Shown: positions 6,171-10,178 of the stretch, one piece after another
Layout of the letters: each line of letters starts with the position of its first letter
How positions within the stretch are numbered: position 1 is the first letter of the stretch
NCBI GenBank assembly: GCA_945952575.1
Contig: CAMFIY010000080.1
Location: 1 to 10,178 of the forward strand
DNA: 10,178 nucleotides
Origin: an uncultured Leucobacter sp.
GTDB lineage: Bacteria; Actinomycetota; Actinomycetes; Actinomycetales; Microbacteriaceae
Direction: 5' to 3'
Notes under the pieces: generated by a model
The model's database searches: none
What the model saw: only the letters and a program-made list of their open reading frames with translations
What the model was told of the DNA's origin: nothing
Translations under genes and position numbers: made by a program

Positions 6171-6473
6171 CTACCGGTTCCGATCAGCAGTCGAAGGATT
6201 TTCGCAGCAGCCAGTCCTGCGGCCTCGGTGCCGCCGCCGTAGCCTGACGAGCATCCCGCCCGTGACGGCCATCGCGACGGCGATCCCGGCACCGATGATC
6301 CAGGGATTGCCGAGGAGCCCTCCGACGCCTGCGAGTGCTCCGCCCGCCGCGATGAGCGGCAGGCCGCAGCAGAGCAGCAACAGAAGCGCGCAGCATGCCA
6401 GTAGGAGCAGCCCGGTCCCTGCGGCGACGATGGGACCGGCGCGCCGTTCGTCGCGGTCGTGATCGGCGCTCAT
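6171..6473 (-). CDS. MerF-like small membrane protein with three cysteine pairs (100 aa)
   Basis: This second gene of the minus-strand mercury operon starts 49 bp after the merA stop. The ATG at 6473 is preferred over an upstream in-frame start at 6512 because AGAGG lies eight bases before it. The protein has two hydrophobic segments (about residues 14-43 and 46-76). Vicinal cysteines occur at C27-C28 and C35-C36 in the first segment and at C89-C90 after a basic RLRRRHRGRR stretch. MerF has the same plan: two membrane helices, a Cys pair in the first, and a Cys pair in a cytoplasmic tail after basic residues. It brings Hg(II) across the membrane and hands it to MerA. The extra pair C35-C36 is not in the MerF I recall. 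MerT and MerC are alternatives, but they have three and four helices. Linkage to merA strengthens the call; overall sequence similarity cannot be tested here. Confidence 0.7.
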   Translation of the reverse strand: MSADHDRDERRAGPIVAAGTGLLLLACCALLLLLCCGLPLIAAGGALAGVGGLLGNPWIIGAGIAVAMAVTGGMLVRLRRRHRGRRTGCCENPSTADRNR

Positions 6474-6522
6474 CGTCTGCACCTCTTCCGGATGAGATCT
6501 CCCCGATTGCATGCGTTGCCGT

Positions 6523-7947
6523 TCATGCGCAGCACGAGAGCAGTGACGGGTCGGTGGTGAAGGACTTCGCGGCGATCCGGATGCCTTCGGTCATGGTCAG
6601 GTAGGGGGCCCAGGCGTCGGCGACTTCGGCGATGGTCTTGCCGAGCACGTGGACGCCTGCGGCGGCGAGTTCCCCGGCGTCCTTGGCGACGGCGGTGAGG
6701 CCGAGGATCTCGCTCGTATCGGCGTTCACGACGATCTTGATGAACCCGCGGGTGTCGCGGTTGATCACCGCCCGGGGCACATACTCCAGGGGCAGCACGC
6801 GGCAGTCGCAGCGGATCCCCGCGGCGACGACCTCCTTCTCGGTCATCCCGACCGCGCCGATCGCCGGTCCGGTGAACGTCACCCGCGGCAGATGGGAGTA
6901 GTCGACGGACCGGTCGGCGTCGGCGTACGCGTTCTCGGCGACGAGGGTGCCGTGGTGGGCCGCGACGTAGACGAACTCCGGGTGCCCGGTCACGTCGCCC
7001 GCGGCCCAGATCCGCGGGTTCGACGACTGCAGATGGTCGGAGACGACCACCTCGCCGGAGTCCCCGGTCTTCACCCCGACCGCATCGAGGTTCAAGCCGT
7101 CGGTGACGGGACGGCGTCCGAGGGCGACGAGCACCTGGTCGGCGCGGAACTCCTGCGAGCCGCCGGACACGTCCGCGGTAACCACGACCTGCCCGGTCGC
7201 CGCGTCCCGGGACACCCGGGTCGGCACCGCGCGGCGGACCACTCGGATGCCCTCGTCGGCGAACACCTCCTGCAGTGTCCGGGACACCTCCGGCTCCTCC
7301 TTCGACGCGAGCCGGGACCGCACCAGCACGGTGACCTGGGAGCCGAGGCGGGCGAACAGCTGCGCCTGCTCCAGGGCGACGTAGCCGCCGCCGAGCACCA
7401 GCATCGACTCGGGGACCTCGGTCAGGTCCATCGCCGTGGTCGAGGTCAGGTACCCGGCCTCGTCCAGGCCGTCGATCGGCGGAGCCCACGGCCGCGCACC
7501 GGTGGCGACCAGGTAGTGCTCGGCCTCGATCGTCTCGACCGCTCCGTCTGCGGCGGTGACCTCCAACACCGGCGCGTCCGGGGTGCCCGCGAACCCGGCG
7601 TCTCCCCGCCGGACGTGCCACCCGTATGAATCGGCGACGTCGGCGTACTTCTCGCCCCGCATCGTCTCGACCAACGCCTGCTTCCCGGCGATCAGCGCGG
7701 GCATGTCCACTGGGCCTGCCGTCGTCGCGATCCCCGGGAACCGGTCGGCGGCGTCGGCGGCGACGTGCCGTGCATCGGCGGCGGCGATGAGGGCCTTCGA
7801 CGGCACGCAGCCCGTGTTCACGCAGGTGCCGCCGAGCGTGCCACGCTCGATCATCACCACCGACTTCCCGAGCATGGTCGCGCGAATCGCGGCGGCGAAC
7901 GCTCCGCCGCCCGATCCGATGATGGCGAGATCGTACTTCGTAGGCAT
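6523..7947 (-). CDS. merA: Mercuric reductase MerA, core form without NmerA domain (474 aa)
   Basis: The enzyme reduces Hg(II) to volatile Hg(0) with NADPH in the cytoplasm. The N-terminal FAD-binding motif is GSGGGAFAAA (from G11). The redox-active disulfide is GGTCVNTGCVPSK, with C42 and C47. A second nucleotide-binding glycine motif, VLGGGYVALE, lies mid-protein, and WAAGDVTG is the second FAD contact. VPRAVINRDTRGFIKIV begins the dimerization domain. The C-terminus, SLLSCCA with C472-C473, is the vicinal Cys pair that delivers Hg(II) to the active site and separates MerA from lipoamide dehydrogenases. There is no N-terminal heavy-metal-associated NmerA domain, which is common for the short form. 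The ATG at 7947 is chosen because GGGAG lies five bases upstream; an in-frame TTG at 7962 lacks such a site. The gene is expressed divergently from merR through the operator at 7997-8018 and probably cotranscribed with the following MerF-like gene. Confidence 0.95.
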   Translation of the reverse strand: MPTKYDLAIIGSGGGAFAAAIRATMLGKSVVMIERGTLGGTCVNTGCVPSKALIAAADARHVAADAADRFPGIATTAGPVDMPALIAGKQALVETMRGEKYADVADSYGWHVRRGDAGFAGTPDAPVLEVTAADGAVETIEAEHYLVATGARPWAPPIDGLDEAGYLTSTTAMDLTEVPESMLVLGGGYVALEQAQLFARLGSQVTVLVRSRLASKEEPEVSRTLQEVFADEGIRVVRRAVPTRVSRDAATGQVVVTADVSGGSQEFRADQVLVALGRRPVTDGLNLDAVGVKTGDSGEVVVSDHLQSSNPRIWAAGDVTGHPEFVYVAAHHGTLVAENAYADADRSVDYSHLPRVTFTGPAIGAVGMTEKEVVAAGIRCDCRVLPLEYVPRAVINRDTRGFIKIVVNADTSEILGLTAVAKDAGELAAAGVHVLGKTIAEVADAWAPYLTMTEGIRIAAKSFTTDPSLLSCCA

Positions 7948-7965
7948 CGCTGCTCCCGTCAAGGC

Positions 7966-7994
7966 TTGGACTTCTGTTCCGTTTCAGCCATACT
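7966..7994 (+). promoter_or_regulatory. Probable merR promoter
   Basis: TTGGAC (7966-7971) and CATACT (7989-7994) are 17 bp apart on the plus strand. The expected transcription start lies inside the MerR dyad, so MerR bound there would repress its own gene, as in classical mer operons. The -10 box overlaps that of the divergent merA promoter. Confidence 0.5.
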
Positions 7995-8021
7995 GGACCT
8001 TCCAGTGCAGGGGAAGGTCAA
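7990..8021 (-). promoter_or_regulatory. merA promoter with MerR-type operator
   Basis: On the minus strand, TTGACC (8021-8016) and CAGTAT (7995-7990) are 20 bp apart, longer than the usual 17. Between them is a dyad, ACCTTCC (7997-8003) and GGAAGGT (8012-8018) with an 8-bp centre. An overlong spacer filled by a dyad is the hallmark of MerR-family activation: the metal-bound regulator twists the DNA so that RNA polymerase can use both boxes. The sequence closely resembles operators of CueR-like regulators (TTGACCTTCCCC...). The merA start is about 40 bp downstream. Confidence 0.85.
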
Positions 8022-8053
8022 GCGTGGCCCCTGCCGAATGATCGGAGGCCGCA

Positions 8054-8443
8054 ATGCGCATCGGAGAACTCGCCGAACGCGCGGGCACCACCTCGAAGAC
8101 GCTCCGGTTCTACGAAGAGCAGGGACTGCTGCCCCCGGCCGACCGGACGCCATCCGGGTACCGCGACTACGCGCCCGACGCCGTCGCCCGGATCGACTTC
8201 GTTCACCGTGGCCAGGCCGCAGGCCTCACCCTCGCCCAGATCCGCCAAATCCTCGACATCCGCGACAGCGGCCACGCGCCCTGCGAGCACGTGCGAGACC
8301 TCCTCGACGCGCGCCTGGCCGAGATCGAGCAGCAGATCGCCCAGCTCACCGCCCTGCACGGCACCATCGCCGACCTCCGGCACGACGCCGCGCACCCGGA
8401 CCCCGACACATGCAGCCCAGACCAGGTCTGCCGGTACCTGTAG
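8054..8443 (+). CDS. merR: MerR-family Hg(II)-sensing regulator (129 aa)
   Basis: Residues 1-38 contain the winged HTH of the family (MRIGELAERAGTTSKTLRFYEEQGLL, then RTPSGYRDY). A long dimerization helix covers about 79-112. Three cysteines are candidate metal ligands: C77 at the start of that helix, C120, and C126 near the C-terminus. MerR of Tn501/Tn21 binds Hg(II) through three cysteines (C82, C117, C126) across the dimer. CueR, which senses monovalent ions, has Ser at the position of C77, so Cys there points to a divalent metal. ZntR-like Zn/Cd/Pb sensors also carry this Cys plus a CCH cluster not present here. ATG at 8054 follows GGAGG with a 5-base gap. The gene is divergent from merA, sharing the operator. 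Many actinobacterial mer operons instead use ArsR-type regulators, so this arrangement may indicate a different origin of the module. Confidence 0.9.
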   Translation: MRIGELAERAGTTSKTLRFYEEQGLLPPADRTPSGYRDYAPDAVARIDFVHRGQAAGLTLAQIRQILDIRDSGHAPCEHVRDLLDARLAEIEQQIAQLTALHGTIADLRHDAAHPDPDTCSPDQVCRYL

Positions 8444-8480
8444 AGGGACGCGGACCGAGAAAACGAGAGCCATAACACGA

Positions 8481-8498
8481 ACATGCGCTATCGCATGT
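8481..8498. repeat. Inverted repeat at the probable element/chromosome junction
   Basis: ACATGCG (8481-8487) and CGCATGT (8492-8498) are perfect 7-bp arms around CTAT. The right arm is part of the truncated monooxygenase reading frame (its DMR codons), and the left arm lies outside it. The point at which family similarity stops falls inside this repeat, so it may be the recombination core or coincidental. Confidence 0.5.
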
Positions 8499-8739
8499 CC
8501 ACGACGCCGGTGCCGACCTCGATCCGCTTCGTGCGGGCAGCCATCGCGGTCAGCAACGGGATCGGCGAGGCCGCCTGCCGCGCGAAATGGTGCACGCGCA
8601 CGTAGGCGCCGTTCACCCCGATCTCGTCGCCGCCCTCGGCGACCTCGATGGTCTCCCGCAGCCTGTCACCCGCGGTGCGGGTGCGGCTGCCGGGCACCTC
8701 GGCGTAGTGTCCGAAAGAGAGGAATCCGAATGCTCGCAT
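8488..8739 (-). pseudogene. Luciferase-like flavin-dependent monooxygenase, N-terminal fragment
   Basis: The visible 83 residues (MRAFGFLSFGHY..., then GAYVRVHHFARQAASPIPLLTAMAARTKRIEVGTGVVDMR) match the start of LLM-class flavin-dependent oxidoreductases, TIM-barrel enzymes usually about 330-350 residues long. In full-length relatives the last motif continues as DMRYENPLY. Here a TAG follows DMR at once, and no other frame in the remaining 45 bp before merR continues the family. The gene is therefore truncated and almost certainly inactive. The start at 8739 fits the usual family N-terminus; an in-frame ATG at 8757 would add six residues, and neither has a clear ribosome binding site. The broken end abuts the mercury module, so the rest of the gene was probably displaced or lost on insertion of the element. 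Confidence 0.75.
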
Positions 8740-8757
8740 GGAGACTGCAACATCCAT

Positions 8758-8886
8758 GCGTTTGCATCTATTCCGCGCTTCGCGGGTCGTGAACCGCGGG
8801 TGGCGAGACGCCTGCCTCTAGCCGGTCTCGCGCGGAGCGCGCTACGCTCGAGGAAGCGGCGAGGAGGCCGCCCGAAGGGGGACGCG
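8758..8886. promoter_or_regulatory. Divergent intergenic region of truncated monooxygenase and dcu gene
   Basis: This 129-bp stretch separates two divergent genes and should hold both promoters. Visible are a small inverted repeat, CCGCG (8773-8777) and CGCGG (8781-8785), a GCGC-rich dyad around 8829-8841, and the ribosome binding site AAGGGGG (8875-8881) for the dcu gene. I could not identify convincing -35 and -10 boxes. Confidence 0.35.
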
Positions 8887-10178
8887 ATGGAGGCCGTGCT
8901 GTTCATTGCCGAGCTGGTCGTCGTGCTCGGATGCATCGTCATGGGCACTCGCTCGAGCGGAGTCGGTCTCGGGCTCTGGGGCGGCACCGGGGTCGCGATC
9001 CTCGTCCTCGTGTTCCGCCTCCCGCCCGGTTCGCCGCCCGTCGACGCCTTGTTGATCGTCCTCTCGGTCGTGCTCGCCTCGTCGATGATGCAATCGGCGG
9101 GCGGCATCGACTGGATGGTGTCGATCGCGGCGAAGCTCATCGCGCGCAGCCCGAAGCAGATCACCCTCGTCGCGCCGCTCGTGTCCTTCCTCTTCTCCGT
9201 CGGCGCCGGCACCTCGAACATTCTCTACCCTCTGCTGCCGGTGATCCAGGATCTCGCCTATCGCAACGGGATCCGGCCGTCACGGCCGCTCTCGCTCTCC
9301 GTCGTCGCGACGGGGGTCGCACTCGCCTGCAGCCCGGTCTCGGCCGCGATGGCGGCCATGGTGACGCTCACCGATACGGCGCCCTGGGACTTCGAACTCA
9401 TCGACATCCTCAAGGTCACGATCCCGGCCGCGGTGGTCGGCATCGTGATCTCGAGCGTCTTCGTGAACCGCCTGGGCAAGGACATCGACGACGATCCGGA
9501 GATCCAGGCGAAGATCGCCGCGGGCGACATCCCCGCTCCCCAGAAGGGCGCGACGGAGGTCAAAGCTCAGGTCACCGTCACCTCGGCGGGACGGAACGCA
9601 GCGATCATCTTCCTGCTCGGTGTCGCGGTGATCGTCGCCTTTGGCCTGTTCAAGGGACTGCGACCCCTCGACGGAGCCGGAGATCCGGTGTCGATGACAC
9701 CGATCATCGAGATCGTCATGTTCGTCGCGGGTACCGTGATCCTGCTGGTCTCGCGGCCGAAGGTGGCCGAGATCCCGACGATGACGGTGTTCCGGGCGGG
9801 CATGGTCTCCGCGATCGCACTCTTCGGCCTCGCGTGGCTCACCGACACGTTCCTCTCCGCGCACACCGCGCTCATCGCCGAGGGCGTCGGCGGACTCGTG
9901 ACGGCCGCGCCGTGGATCTTCGCGTTGGGCGTCTTCCTGGTCTGCGTGCTCACGACCAGCCAGTCGACGGCGACCCGCACCATCGTGCCGATCGGTCTCG
10001 CCGCGGGGATCCCGCTGGGCCTGCTCACCGGGATGTGGGCGGGCGCGTTCGCCGGCATCTATCTGCTGCCCACCAACGGCTCGCAGATCGCGGCGGCCAA
10101 CTTCGACACCTCGGGCAGCACGAAGCTCGGCACGAAGCTGGTCGATCACTCATTCTTCCTGCCGACGCTCATCCTGGC
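8887..10178 (+). CDS. Anaerobic C4-dicarboxylate transporter, Dcu family (3' end outside window)
   Basis: The frame from ATG at 8887 is open to the right edge, giving 430 residues of a protein that in E. coli DcuA/DcuB is about 435-445 residues, so only the last few are missing. AAGGGGG lies five bases before the start. The protein is strongly hydrophobic, with about ten or more membrane segments. It follows DcuB closely in order: GLGLWGGTGVAILVLVF near the N-terminus, PPVDALLIVLSVVLASSMMQSAGGIDWMV, GAGTSNILYPLLPVI, NGIRPSRPLSLSVV, VFRAGMVSAIALFGLAWL, TSQSTATRTIVPI, and FDTSGSTKLGTKLVDHSFFLP at the right end. Dcu carriers exchange succinate, fumarate, malate or aspartate across the inner membrane. 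DcuA and DcuB cannot be separated here. It appears to be a resident chromosomal gene, divergent from the broken monooxygenase and unrelated to the mercury module. Confidence 0.9.
   Translation, partial: MEAVLFIAELVVVLGCIVMGTRSSGVGLGLWGGTGVAILVLVFRLPPGSPPVDALLIVLSVVLASSMMQSAGGIDWMVSIAAKLIARSPKQITLVAPLVSFLFSVGAGTSNILYPLLPVIQDLAYRNGIRPSRPLSLSVVATGVALACSPVSAAMAAMVTLTDTAPWDFELIDILKVTIPAAVVGIVISSVFVNRLGKDIDDDPEIQAKIAAGDIPAPQKGATEVKAQVTVTSAGRNAAIIFLLGVAVIVAFGLFKGLRPLDGAGDPVSMTPIIEIVMFVAGTVILLVSRPKVAEIPTMTVFRAGMVSAIALFGLAWLTDTFLSAHTALIAEGVGGLVTAAPWIFALGVFLVCVLTTSQSTATRTIVPIGLAAGIPLGLLTGMWAGAFAGIYLLPTNGSQIAAANFDTSGSTKLGTKLVDHSFFLPTLIL

Noticed and set aside
6649..7629. 326-codon plus-strand frame inside merA
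   Set aside because: merA on the opposite strand is unambiguous, and this frame gives Gly/Arg/His-rich sequence without domain features.
7948..7962. Five-residue longer MerA from TTG at 7962
   Set aside because: The GGGAG ribosome binding site lies between this TTG and the ATG at 7947, at the right distance for the latter only.
9280..10149. 289-codon minus-strand frame opposite the dcu gene
   Set aside because: The charged His/Asp/Arg-rich translation is the antisense of membrane-segment codons. The plus strand matches the Dcu family along its whole visible length.

Overview
The window is uniformly GC-rich and has codon use, GTG starts and GGAGG-type ribosome binding sites typical of a high-GC actinobacterium. 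A member of the Micrococcales is plausible, but that is inference. It reads as a mobile, plasmid-derived element carrying a mercury-resistance module, joined on the right to ordinary chromosomal genes.

Left part (1-1028): the C-terminal 281 residues of a large serine recombinase run in from the left edge. Immediately after its stop codon is an unusual cluster of three 10-bp palindromes at exact 12-bp steps, a candidate recombination site or operator.

Central part (1029-6152): six genes on the plus strand form one very compact operon. The first five are joined by stop/start overlaps (TGATG, ATGA or GTGA), and the sixth begins out of frame inside the relaxase gene. In order they are a 70-aa protein of unknown function, an 82-aa helix-turn-helix protein, a 773-aa replication initiator (HUH nuclease plus P-loop helicase-like domain), a MobC-like ribbon-helix-helix accessory protein, a MobP-like relaxase, and a coiled-coil membrane protein that overlaps the relaxase by 350 bp. 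Within the 5' part of rep, around 1640-1778, a hairpin and repeated CGGATAC motifs resemble a rolling-circle replication origin embedded in coding sequence.

Mercury part (6171-8443): on the minus strand, mercuric reductase (merA) and a MerF-like small membrane protein with three cysteine pairs form an operon. A three-cysteine MerR regulator is divergent. The shared intergenic region holds a textbook MerR-type promoter and operator. The expected logic is that the membrane protein brings Hg(II) in, MerA reduces it to Hg(0), and MerR senses Hg(II) and switches on the merA promoter.

Right part (8444-10178): a luciferase-like flavin monooxygenase gene on the minus strand is cut off in the middle of a conserved motif, 45 bp beyond merR. 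This marks the probable right end of the inserted element. It is followed by a divergent Dcu-family C4-dicarboxylate transporter gene that runs off the right edge. No rRNA, tRNA, CRISPR array or insertion-sequence transposase was recognised. There is no gene-free stretch longer than 300 bases.
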